Assembly: GCA_910580195.1 (NCBI GenBank)
Contig: CAJTWA010000052.1
Location: forward strand, 1 to 29,851
Direction of reading: 5' to 3'
Length of the DNA stretch: 29,851 bases
DNA from: an uncultured Lachnospiraceae bacterium
GTDB lineage: Bacteria > Bacillota > Clostridia > Lachnospirales > Lachnospiraceae
A program made the position numbers and the translations under genes. Shown one piece after another: positions 15,666 to 22,490 of the stretch (its first letter is position 1; the number at the start of each line of letters is the position of its first letter). The notes beneath the pieces are model-generated. The model saw only the letters and a program-made list of their open reading frames with translations, was not told where the DNA came from and searched no databases.

Positions 15666-16078
15666 AAAAAGGAATGTCAATTTTTATGGCAGCTGCAGGC
15701 ATGGCAATCCTGTTAGGGGGATTGCTGGCGTACGGTTTGGGGGTACATGAGATACTGCCTGTGCCGCGCCCTGATTTAGTGGTAGTAGGCACTTCCTTGA
15801 TTGGGGCGCTGCTCATAATAACCGGGGCTTGCGACTTGCTTTGTAAAAAAACGAAGGAAATGGAAATTGAAGAAAAGGATGAGAGGAACATTGCGCTGGG
15901 AAATGCAGCCATGGCAAGCGGTTTTAAGGTAATGAGCATTGCTGTCGCATTTTCAATCTTTGCCCTGATTTTCACGGGGTATATGACGGTAGTCCCTTGC
16001 TTTACAATTATCGGTGCATACACAGCCGGGCAGATTGTTTTTATTTTCCAGCTCTGGCATTTAAACAGGACGATGTGA
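15662..16078 (+). CDS. Small four-helix membrane protein paired with the XRE regulator
   Basis: A 138-aa integral membrane protein with four predicted helices (about 5-27, 40-58, 90-110 and 113-132). A cytosolic charged loop carries EIEEKDERN (about 67-76), a motif shared by the DUF2178/DUF6442-like membrane proteins that accompany small XRE regulators. Function is not established; the pair resembles a sensor or antagonist membrane protein with its transcription factor. It overlaps the regulator by 4 bp and shares its promoter. Between its stop and the hairpin at 16189 nothing further was recognised. Confidence 0.8.
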   Translation: MKKGMSIFMAAAGMAILLGGLLAYGLGVHEILPVPRPDLVVVGTSLIGALLIITGACDLLCKKTKEMEIEEKDERNIALGNAAMASGFKVMSIAVAFSIFALIFTGYMTVVPCFTIIGAYTAGQIVFIFQLWHLNRTM

Positions 16079-16188
16079 CAATCGGATGGGAAAAGGGTTA
16101 AAAGACGGCTTCATTTGCAGGCCAGTACACTAGATGGTATCCGGGTTAGGTCCAGAAAGGCAGGGAGATAACCTTAGGCCACGGACTG

Positions 16189-16240
16189 CAGCAAGCAAGG
16201 GATATTTCAAAGCACTATTTGGAATATCCCTTGTCTGCTG
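16189..16240. terminator. Long hairpin between convergent genes, probable bidirectional terminator
   Basis: A stem of about 20 bp with one mismatch pairs 16189-16208 with 16221-16240; the core CAAGGGATATTTC/GGAATATCCCTTG is continuous. It begins directly after the stop of the leftward gene at 16241. T-tracts are poor on both sides, so termination is inferred from position and stem strength. Confidence 0.6.
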
Positions 16241-16516
16241 TTATTTAGGCAATGCTTCAAGCCATGTCCTGTTTTCCGTACTTCTGCCCCATGCATCTAA
16301 AGCAAGGTCGTAGGTGTCAGCAACAGTGTGATGGACTTCTTTTAATTCTTTCCGCATTGCAATTTGCCCAGTCCTTAAACTTGACACCTCCGATTCCAAC
16401 TTATCCAGCCTGTTATCCATTGCATCCAGCCTGTCGTTGATAGGCTGTAATTTTTGATCCATTTTTGAATCAAGTAAATTTGCAATTGCCTGTAAATCTT
16501 CATTTGTTAATGCCAT
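16241..16516 (-). CDS. Small coiled-coil hypothetical protein
   Basis: This 91-aa protein starts MALTNEDLQAIANLLDSKMD and has a heptad-like central stretch (NDRLDAMDNRLDKLESEVSS). It contains no membrane segment or enzyme motif. Similar short proteins beginning with MALTNEDLQAI and continuing with RLDxME-type heptads are common in Lachnospiraceae, but no function is known to me. GAGGAG lies 8 nt before ATG. A plausible promoter is at 16560-16588. Confidence 0.8.
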   Translation of the reverse strand: MALTNEDLQAIANLLDSKMDQKLQPINDRLDAMDNRLDKLESEVSSLRTGQIAMRKELKEVHHTVADTYDLALDAWGRSTENRTWLEALPK

Positions 16517-16559
16517 GATATCACGCTCCTCTGTACGATTGCTTTTTCTGTTATGTAGA

Positions 16560-16588
16560 AGTATACCACATCTAAAGTGTAAAGTCTA
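16560..16588 (-). promoter_or_regulatory. Promoter of the coiled-coil protein gene
   Basis: Read leftward: TAGACT (16588-16583), 17 bp, TATACT (16565-16560), 44 bp before the start codon. Confidence 0.55.
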
Positions 16589-16643
16589 TCGTTGATAACC
16601 GATTGTTAGCCCAAAGGCTGCCAAAGGGCGGCAGGAAAATTTT

Positions 16644-16800
16644 ATGAGGCCTATGCAAAAGACCCAGCAAGCATCAGAGATACCAACTGAATGTACAAAA
16701 GCATCAATAGGCTGGCAGGAGCCAGCAAACTGCAATGCAGCTATAGGGAAACCGATAGCTGTATTTTTGTGTTTTTATGGAACGGTAAAATACAGGGGGC
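16644..16800 (+). repeat. Dispersed repeat containing a terminator, copy 1
   Basis: From ATGCAAAAG to past the T-rich tract this segment is homologous to 27371-27510. Indels between the copies appear to be whole codons and both can be read as a short peptide (MQKxxQASxI... ending GxPxAVFLCF). Inside it a terminator-like hairpin (16737-16762) with one mismatch is followed by TATTTTTGTGTTTTT. In the second copy it follows an Rpn-type gene; here no gene precedes it, so this may be the residue of a lost accessory gene. Confidence 0.7.
16737..16769 (+). terminator. Orphan terminator-like hairpin in repeat copy 1
   Basis: CAGCTAT and ATAGCTG pair as the core of the stem, extended by GG/CC across one mismatch, followed by ATTTTTGTG. 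No rightward gene precedes it. Confidence 0.6.
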
Positions 16801-16857
16801 AGGGCGCTGCGGGGAAACTTATCCAAAGTTTAGGGATTTTCGGTTTTGAAGCATGGA

Positions 16858-17017
16858 TATTACCCCGGCGGTTAAATATCGACGTTTTTACTTGCCTAAA
16901 TTTCCATCTGCCGCGTTGTCATCCGTTGACGTAGCCCCGCTACGCCGCCTTCTTCCGCCTTGCAGATGGAAATTTATTCTGCGTAAAATTCGTCGATATT
17001 TAACCGCCGGAGTAATA
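16858..17017. repeat. 160-bp palindromic intergenic element (MITE-like)
   Basis: Outer arms of 27 bp (16858-16884 and 16991-17017) are inverted copies with one mismatch, ending TATTAC and containing CGGCGGTTAAATATCGACG. A second 15-bp pair lies inside (TAAATTTCCATCTGC and its complement near 16968), and the centre contains GTAGC/GCTAC. A single-stranded copy would fold into one long hairpin. A solo arm occurs at 10857-10897. I see no transposase. From 17018 to 17173 there is only a 6-bp hairpin (17056-17070) and a 7-bp palindrome (17074-17089). Confidence 0.88.
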
Positions 17018-17173
17018 GAAAAAAATTCGGGAAAACTTGTGAAATTTTGGGAGAAGGACAGATTCTGTCCATCCTATTTTGTAAAATAGCATTATCAGGT
17101 ACATCATGTATGAAAATTAAAACTGGTTCAGGCAGCAGGATTGAAAGGCTGCCTAGAAAGGGAGGGACAAGTA

Positions 17174-17479
17174 ATGGATGGAACAGGAAAGCAAACGTAT
17201 CAGGAACTATTGCAGGGGGAAGGGGATATCAGCCCGCAGAAGCTGGAAAAGGCTTTGCAGGTACTCAAGGAACTCGAAAAGCAGCAGCGTCAGGAGGAAT
17301 ACGAGGTGCAGATAACCAAAATGGCAGAAGAATTGCTCAGCTTTACCGCTAGGCAGGGGAAAAAGGAAATCAGGGAGCGGACAGAGAGGATACTGGACAA
17401 AGTCCAGAGCATGGCTTTCATGGAAGGCTACCAGTATGCAGTAGCAATATTGGAAGAGAGCATGGTAGGCATGAGGTGA
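17174..17479 (+). CDS. Small helical hypothetical protein
   Basis: A 101-aa, highly charged, all-helical protein (SPQKLEKALQVLKELEKQQR, then a QITKMAEELLSF helix and an ILDKVQSMAFMEGYQYAV segment). No membrane helix, metal site or enzyme motif is visible and I do not recognise a family. The tail FMEGYQYAVAILEESM resembles the ends of small Firmicutes regulatory or phage-like proteins, which is too weak for a call. GGGAGGG lies 7 nt before ATG 17174; the frame is open from 17141 but lacks a ribosome site there. It converges with the XRE gene to its right. Confidence 0.65.
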   Translation: MDGTGKQTYQELLQGEGDISPQKLEKALQVLKELEKQQRQEEYEVQITKMAEELLSFTARQGKKEIRERTERILDKVQSMAFMEGYQYAVAILEESMVGMR

Positions 17480-17549
17480 AGGGATATCCCTTCTGGGGGC
17501 AGCAGGCGGAAAGGCAATAGCTTGGAGTCCCGGTATCTGGGGAGGACGG

Positions 17550-17834
17550 TTATTCCGCCCCGCCGACAATATCGCGAATAACCTGCTGGATATGCGCAAG
17601 CTGCGTGTCGGTCAGCCCAGTAACTTCAATGTAACGCCTGCTGTCCAGCTCCAAAAGGTAGTCGGCGCTTACAGAAAAAAATTCGGCTGTTTTCACCAGC
17701 ATTTCAATGGAAGGCAGGATGTTGTTATTTTCCCAATTGGAAACAGTCTGCTTGGAAACGCCCAATTTTCCTGCTAACTGGACTTGGTTTAAGCTGTGGG
17801 CAGTCCGTAACTTCCGAATCATTTCACCGAACAT
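17550..17834 (-). CDS. XRE-family transcriptional regulator
   Basis: A 94-aa regulator with an N-terminal Cro/C1 helix-turn-helix (MIRKLRTAHSLNQVQLAGKL, GVSKQTVSNWENNNILPSIE) and a short helical tail. ATG 17834 is chosen over the longer frame from 17855 because AAAGGAGG lies 5 nt upstream. Two identical self-complementary sites TACTAAAGTA lie in its upstream region (17867-17876, 17893-17902) and overlap a rightward promoter, so it probably represses itself and the rightward transcript towards the large surface protein gene. Confidence 0.9.
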   Translation of the reverse strand: MFGEMIRKLRTAHSLNQVQLAGKLGVSKQTVSNWENNNILPSIEMLVKTAEFFSVSADYLLELDSRRYIEVTGLTDTQLAHIQQVIRDIVGGAE

Positions 17835-17866
17835 GGGAAACCTCCTTTTGTACATTTATTTTAGAC

Positions 17867-17902
17867 TACTAAAGTAAAAGATATTTACAAAATACTAAAG
17901 TA
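17867..17902. promoter_or_regulatory. Paired operator sites TACTAAAGTA
   Basis: TACTAAAGTA occurs at 17867-17876 and 17893-17902, 26 bp apart centre to centre, so both would lie on nearly the same helix face. The second has extra symmetry (AATACTAAAGTATT). They lie directly upstream of an XRE gene. Confidence 0.72.
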
Positions 17903-17912
17903 TTGCTAAAAT
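17884..17912 (+). promoter_or_regulatory. Rightward promoter overlapped by the XRE operators
   Basis: TTTACA (17884-17889) and TAAAAT (17907-17912) are separated by 17 bp. One operator lies in the spacer and one just upstream of the -35. It would transcribe a short reading frame and then the surface protein gene. Confidence 0.6.
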
Positions 17913-17936
17913 AGATATCAGGAAGGGAAAGATTTC

Positions 17937-18068
17937 ATGAAATGGAAAGGGAAAGGTGATGGAAAAGAAAGGATAACAAATCTTCAGGGAGTGATGGAGG
18001 ATGCAGCGGAAAAGAAAATGCAGAAATGGGGTGGGGAGAAAGGAAATTTTTTTGGCACTGTTTTTTAG
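17937..18068 (+). CDS. Possible 43-aa small basic peptide
   Basis: ATG 17937 to TAG 18066-18068 encodes a Lys- and Trp-containing peptide (MKWKGKGDGKERITNLQGVM and so on, ending GNFFGTVF). GGAAGGGAAAG lies 6 nt before the ATG, and it is the first reading frame after the operator-controlled promoter. No family is recognised. It could be a leader peptide or chance; coding support rests only on position and ribosome site. Confidence 0.3.
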   Translation: MKWKGKGDGKERITNLQGVMEDAAEKKMQKWGGEKGNFFGTVF

Positions 18069-18120
18069 GGAATTTTAGGAATTATTTTAAGAAAAGCACA
18101 GAAATTAGGAGGAATTATAT

Positions 18121-20949
18121 ATGAGGAAGAAATTTGCAGTGCTGCTTGCGCTCTGCATAGCGGCGGGCACAGTGGCTGAACCTGCTGGGATGCTGCAGGC
18201 AAAAGCAGCGGAATTATCAGAAATAGGTACAGATGGGACAGGGCAAGGTACGGACAGTGGTTTTGGGTACAAGGAACAGGCGGAGGGAACTATAGAAAAC
18301 GGCGGGGATACGGGTTCCCGGTCTAGTGGTACGTCATACTCCAAGGCAGAGGGAACCATAGAAAGCAGCGGGTATACGGGGAGCAGGACAGCAGTGGCTA
18401 GCCCTTCCGAGCCTACGGTGAAAGCGGAGCAGACGATTACAGCAGAAAATGTGGAAAAGACAGTAGGCGATGAACCGTTCCTGTTGGGAGCAGAAACAGA
18501 TGGGGATGGGGTCCTGTCTTATGAATCCAAGAATCCAGAGATAGTGAAAGTAGATGAATCTGGGATAGTGACAGTTGTAGCAGCCGGGACAACGCAGATT
18601 GTGGTTACTGCTTCCGAAACAGAGCAGTATAAAAAAGCCCGGAAGGCAGTTACCATTGCTGTGATACCAGAAGGGTACACGGCTATCCATGATATTGCAG
18701 ATTTGTATGCCATCCGGAATAACCGGAGCGGTAAGTATATTTTAATGAATGACATTGATATGTCCTCCACTGCCCAAGGAGGGGCTTACGATTGTGGGAC
18801 GGGCTGGGATTCTATTGAGGAGTTTTCCGGCATCTTAGATGGGAATGGGTATCGGATTGTGGGGATGGAGATTTTTGGGGAGCCTGCCGTTACAAGGGTT
18901 GGGCTGTTTGAGTCCATTTCTAGAGCCGAAATTAAAAATCTGGGTATAGTGGACTGCAATATCAATATCACAGTGAAAACATCTGCATATGTTGGCGCAA
19001 TATGTGGTTATGACTATAGGAATAATATTAATAATTGTTATGCCAATGGAAAGATTATTGTATCAGGAAAAAATACTGATAATTGCTATATAGGAGGACT
19101 CATAGGGATTGAAGCGTACTATGGTAGGTGGGCTATTGAAAATTGTTATAATGACTGTGAAATTGATGGTTCCAGCTTGGAAAGTGCATCCGGTTATGAG
19201 CCTTATATTGGAGGAATACTTGGGAACGCTAATTATTCTGATATAGGAATGAAAAAATGCCATAATACAGGAGTGGTAAAAGGAAGCGCACAATCCAAAG
19301 TTGGTGCAATATGTGGTGAGCTGGATAGGGGTGAATTCTCAAATCTTAATTACCTAAGGGGCACTGCTGACAGAGGCATTGGAAATTATACAGACAATGC
19401 CAACTGTGTTTCCCTTACCGAACCCCAGATGAAAGACCAGCGGTCCTTTACCGGCTTCGATTTCACCAGCACTTGGGAAGTCGACCCTTACTGTGAGAGC
19501 TACCCTTACCCGCAATTAAAGAACAACCGGATGGTTAGGGTCAAGTCCATCGAATTATCACCTGCACCAACAAAATTGATTTACAATCAGGGCGAAACCC
19601 TGAAAACCACCGGCGCAGCCCTGAAAATCACATACGAAGATAAAAATAACATTGCGGAAGATGGCATCAGCACTACCATCCCATTGACAGCGGACATGCT
19701 AAGCGGCTATGACATGTCTGTGATTGGCAAGCAGGAAGTCCTTGTAAGCTACGGCAATGCGGAAACCTCATTTGAAATCGAGGTAAAGGAAATCCCAGTA
19801 TCATCCATCAAGGTATCCCCGGCACAGCTTTCCCTTTACCGTGCCAAGGAGCATCAGCTAAGCGCAGAAATTGTGCCCGCCAATGCAACGGACAAGTCTG
19901 TAACATGGGAATCAGATAACCCCAGCATTGCATCCGTCAGCGCCAGCGGGCTCGTAAAAGCAAAAGCGAAGGGGACGGCAACAGTAACGGCAACCTCTTC
20001 CAATGGGTTTCAGTCAAGCTGCATAGTCACGGTGCTGGTCCCGGCAGTATCCGTACAGTTAAGCCAGAATAGCATTACCTTAAAAGAAGGCGGCCGTGCT
20101 ACGTTGTCTGCCCAGATAAGCCCGTTAGACAGTACAGACACAATCCAGTGGAAATCCGCAAATTCAGGGATAGCAGAAGTGTTTGGCGGCACAGTCGTAG
20201 CAAAAAGCGAAGGGACTACCACTGTGACAGCCTATACAGAAAGCGGGGTAACGGCAGGTTGCACAGTGACAGTACAAAAGGCAGCAGCCCAGAACCCCGG
20301 GGGCGGCAGCCAGAATTCTGGAGGCAACGGGCAAAATTCCGGGGGCAGCGGGCAGGACTCCAGCGGGAACCAGAAACCGGCGGCAGGGAAACTTGCACAG
20401 AAATTGTCTTACACGAAAACATACACCAAGGCTTATGGCAATAAACCTTTCCAATTAAATGCGAGAGTAATCAAAGGGAATGGGAGCCTTACCTATACCA
20501 GTTCCAATAAGAATGTCATAGCAGTAACCGGAAATGGAAAAGCAACCATCCGGGGAACCGGGATTGCCGTTATAACCGTGAAAGCAAGGGCAACTACGAA
20601 ATACAAGGAAGCCAAATGCAAAATCACAGTAAAGGTAACGCCCGCAAAACAGAAAGTGAAATTCGGGAAGATGCAGAAGGGAAGGAAGCTGAAAGTAACT
20701 TGGAAAAAAGATACAAAAGCATCCGGTTACCAGATCCAGTATGGGACAGATAAGAGGCTTAAGAAATCAACAAAATCCATCACTGTATCTAAAAACAGGA
20801 TCAGTTCCAAAACGATTTCCAAACTGAAAAGCGGGAAACGGTACTATGTAAGGGTGCGTTCTTACAAAACTGCAAAGTTAAACGGAAGGGCACAGAAGCT
20901 GTACGGCGCATGGAGCAGCATACAAAGGAGCGGAAAAGTGAAAAAGTAG
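18121..20949 (+). CDS. Large secreted Ig-like/GLUG-repeat surface protein
   Basis: A 942-aa protein with a signal peptide ending near AKAAE (residue 30). It continues with a Gly/Ser/Thr-rich stretch holding a duplicated AEGTIE..TGSR segment, an Ig-like domain (about 100-180), a GLUG-type repeat region (about 285-420; VGAICGY, IGGLIG, IGGILG, VGAICGE each followed by NC or KC), a bacterial Ig group-3-like domain (about 475-560), two Big_2 domains (about 560-645 and 645-715), a Gly/Asn/Ser linker (about 722-750), a further Ig-like domain and a lysine-rich Fn3-like end. No LPXTG or choline-binding anchor is seen; the basic C-terminus may bind the wall. AGGAGG lies 8 nt before ATG. Likely an adhesin or wall protein. 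Confidence 0.88.
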   Translation: MRKKFAVLLALCIAAGTVAEPAGMLQAKAAELSEIGTDGTGQGTDSGFGYKEQAEGTIENGGDTGSRSSGTSYSKAEGTIESSGYTGSRTAVASPSEPTVKAEQTITAENVEKTVGDEPFLLGAETDGDGVLSYESKNPEIVKVDESGIVTVVAAGTTQIVVTASETEQYKKARKAVTIAVIPEGYTAIHDIADLYAIRNNRSGKYILMNDIDMSSTAQGGAYDCGTGWDSIEEFSGILDGNGYRIVGMEIFGEPAVTRVGLFESISRAEIKNLGIVDCNINITVKTSAYVGAICGYDYRNNINNCYANGKIIVSGKNTDNCYIGGLIGIEAYYGRWAIENCYNDCEIDGSSLESASGYEPYIGGILGNANYSDIGMKKCHNTGVVKGSAQSKVGAICGELDRGEFSNLNYLRGTADRGIGNYTDNANCVSLTEPQMKDQRSFTGFDFTSTWEVDPYCESYPYPQLKNNRMVRVKSIELSPAPTKLIYNQGETLKTTGAALKITYEDKNNIAEDGISTTIPLTADMLSGYDMSVIGKQEVLVSYGNAETSFEIEVKEIPVSSIKVSPAQLSLYRAKEHQLSAEIVPANATDKSVTWESDNPSIASVSASGLVKAKAKGTATVTATSSNGFQSSCIVTVLVPAVSVQLSQNSITLKEGGRATLSAQISPLDSTDTIQWKSANSGIAEVFGGTVVAKSEGTTTVTAYTESGVTAGCTVTVQKAAAQNPGGGSQNSGGNGQNSGGSGQDSSGNQKPAAGKLAQKLSYTKTYTKAYGNKPFQLNARVIKGNGSLTYTSSNKNVIAVTGNGKATIRGTGIAVITVKARATTKYKEAKCKITVKVTPAKQKVKFGKMQKGRKLKVTWKKDTKASGYQIQYGTDKRLKKSTKSITVSKNRISSKTISKLKSGKRYYVRVRSYKTAKLNGRAQKLYGAWSSIQRSGKVKK

Positions 20950-21004
20950 GGAATCCGTAAAATGGGGACAGAAACAAGTTCCCAACCCACCTAGAAGCTG
21001 CAGG

Positions 21005-21034
21005 CGGAACTGCGCAGGAAACTGCACAGTTCCG
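21005..21034 (+). other. Stable hairpin with GAAA tetraloop upstream of the lipoprotein gene
   Basis: CGGAACTGCGCAG (21005-21017) pairs with CTGCACAGTTCCG (21022-21034) at 12 of 13 positions, closed by a GAAA loop of the GNRA class. No T-tract follows, so it is more likely an RNA structure or processing/stability element than a terminator. It lies 55 nt after the surface protein stop and abuts the tandem repeats. Confidence 0.7.
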
Positions 21035-21180
21035 GCAGTTAGGTGAAAATGCGCCTATTGATAAACGGTAATGAGGGAGGAAGGCAGTTAGGTGAAAATG
21101 TGCCTATTGATAAACGGTAATGAGGGAGGAAGGCAGTTAGGTGAAAATGTGCCTATTGATATACGGTAATTTGGGAGGAA
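21034..21180 (+). repeat. Three 49-bp tandem repeats, each ending in a Shine-Dalgarno sequence
   Basis: Units 21034-21082, 21083-21131 and 21132-21180 are nearly identical (GGCAGTTAGGTGAAAATGTG, then CCTATTGATAAACGGTAATG, then AGGGAGGAA). Only the last GGGAGGAA is positioned to serve the lipoprotein ATG at 21188. Each unit also contains an ATG, giving short frames such as MCLLINGN; the last of them ends at a TGA overlapping the lipoprotein start. The TGYGCCT..AAACG core faintly resembles the shared leader motif found before four other genes. Confidence 0.92.
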
Positions 21181-21187
21181 AGCAGCT

Positions 21188-21724
21188 ATGAAAAAATTAG
21201 ACAAAAAAACAAAAGGGGAACAACTGTTTTTCCTGCTGTTGATGTTTGCGCTCCTTATGGGGGCGCTTTGCGTAGCTGGATGCGGCGGGCAATCGTGCGA
21301 AACCCCGAAATTCGGAAGTGAAGAAGGCGAAGATTTTAAAGCTGTGGGGTGCTCCGTCCCGGGGTGCGGCGGCTGCATATCGTCAGGGAAAGGATGCAAC
21401 ACGGTATTATGGCCCCAATCCTGCAAAATTTCAAATGGGACATACAGCGGCGGAGGGACAGAAGGCGAGGGCTGCATCACATCGGTTGACACTAGGTATT
21501 ATGGGGATGGCTGCCTTGGATGCGGCCAGATGCAGAAATCATGTTACGTAGGCTTTGTGAATTGGGACATTGACGGCGCTAAGGTAAAAGGGGCGCTTTA
21601 TGGCACGTCAGATGGGGAAGAACATTTGGCAGGCTGCTACAATGGGTGTGCCGGATGCGTAGGGACAGGAAATATGTTTGGAAAGTATATCTATGAACTT
21701 GAAAAATATGAAGGGATTGATTAG
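21188..21724 (+). CDS. Cysteine-rich lipoprotein
   Basis: A 178-aa lipoprotein: a lysine-rich start, a hydrophobic helix (12-31) and the lipobox VAGC with lipidated Cys32. The mature part has 14 cysteines counting Cys32, arranged in clusters GCSVPGCGGC, GCLGCGQMQKSC and GCYNGCAGC, and many glycines. I do not recognise a family; the CxxC spacing could hold metal clusters or disulfides. The next gene, 2 bp after its stop, encodes an Lgt-like enzyme, the transferase that would lipidate Cys32. The final tandem-repeat unit supplies the ribosome site GGGAGGAA. Probably located on the outer face of the membrane. Confidence 0.85.
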   Translation: MKKLDKKTKGEQLFFLLLMFALLMGALCVAGCGGQSCETPKFGSEEGEDFKAVGCSVPGCGGCISSGKGCNTVLWPQSCKISNGTYSGGGTEGEGCITSVDTRYYGDGCLGCGQMQKSCYVGFVNWDIDGAKVKGALYGTSDGEEHLAGCYNGCAGCVGTGNMFGKYIYELEKYEGID

Positions 21725-21726
21725 GG

Positions 21727-22464
21727 ATGTACCCATATATTCATATCGTAATTCCGTCGTACATGGCAATGGCTTTGGCTGGCGGGTTTCTTGCAATCTG
21801 CTTTTTGTATTTCCGCCTTGGGAAGTTTGGGATACCTTTTTCAACATTTATTTTTATGCTGTTCTGGTGCATAGTTGGAGGGGCAGCAGGAAGTAAGGTA
21901 CTGTTTGCAGCCACACAGATTCCATGGCTGCTGGAACACCTGACGCTTGAAAATGCCCTTTGGCTGATTCCAAGAAGCGGATTTGTATTTTATGGCGGCC
22001 TGTTTGGCGTCCTATTTACCATATGCATACTGACAAGGAAAAACCATGAGCTGCGGGATAAGGTGTTCCAGTTCTCAGCGCCGGCAATGCCCCTGTTCCA
22101 TGCCTTTGGGAGAATCGGGTGCTTTTTGGCTGGCTGCTGTTATGGCAGGGAGCTGGAAGAGCCATTTTTTCTTGGGGGACTTGAAATGCGCAGGGTGCCA
22201 GTGCAGCTGATAGAAGCAACGGCAGAACTGCTGCTGTTTTTTATCCTTCTCGCGGCAGAGAGGAAGAAGCAAGGGGTGGATTTGCTAAAGATTTATCTTG
22301 TTGCATATGCAGTGCTGAGGTTTGCAGACGAATTTTTAAGGGATGACGCCGTCAGGGGCATTTATTTTGGGATTTCAACAGCGCAATGGATCTCATTAGC
22401 GGTGGTTTTATATTATACGGCCCGATTCCTGAAGCATCGGAAACGTTTTTCCCTGTTAGATTAA
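21727..22464 (+). CDS. Prolipoprotein diacylglyceryl transferase (Lgt) family protein
   Basis: A 245-aa polytopic membrane protein of the Lgt family, which attaches diacylglycerol from phosphatidylglycerol to the lipobox cysteine. Visible are RSGFVFYGGLFG (83-94), the signature region GRIGCFLAGCCYG (128-140) with the conserved Arg129, VPVQLIEA (157-164, the P-x-Q-L-x-E motif) and RFADEFLRDD (198-207). The GNxxN part of the classical signature is replaced by a cysteine-rich GCFLAGCC, as in divergent clostridial Lgt-like proteins. It is therefore probably a second, specialised copy rather than the housekeeping enzyme. It starts 2 bp after the lipoprotein stop, which indicates coupling. Confidence 0.88.
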   Translation: MYPYIHIVIPSYMAMALAGGFLAICFLYFRLGKFGIPFSTFIFMLFWCIVGGAAGSKVLFAATQIPWLLEHLTLENALWLIPRSGFVFYGGLFGVLFTICILTRKNHELRDKVFQFSAPAMPLFHAFGRIGCFLAGCCYGRELEEPFFLGGLEMRRVPVQLIEATAELLLFFILLAAERKKQGVDLLKIYLVAYAVLRFADEFLRDDAVRGIYFGISTAQWISLAVVLYYTARFLKHRKRFSLLD

Positions 22465-22490
22465 TGCATGGAAAGTGAGGAATAAGGTTT

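Noticed and set aside
16853..17089. Open frames across the 160-bp palindrome
   Set aside because: They read through an inverted repeat on both strands without a ribosome site or family resemblance.
21034..21180. CRISPR or attachment-site cluster at the 49-bp repeats
   Set aside because: No spacers between units, no integrase gene, and the units end in ribosome-binding sites.
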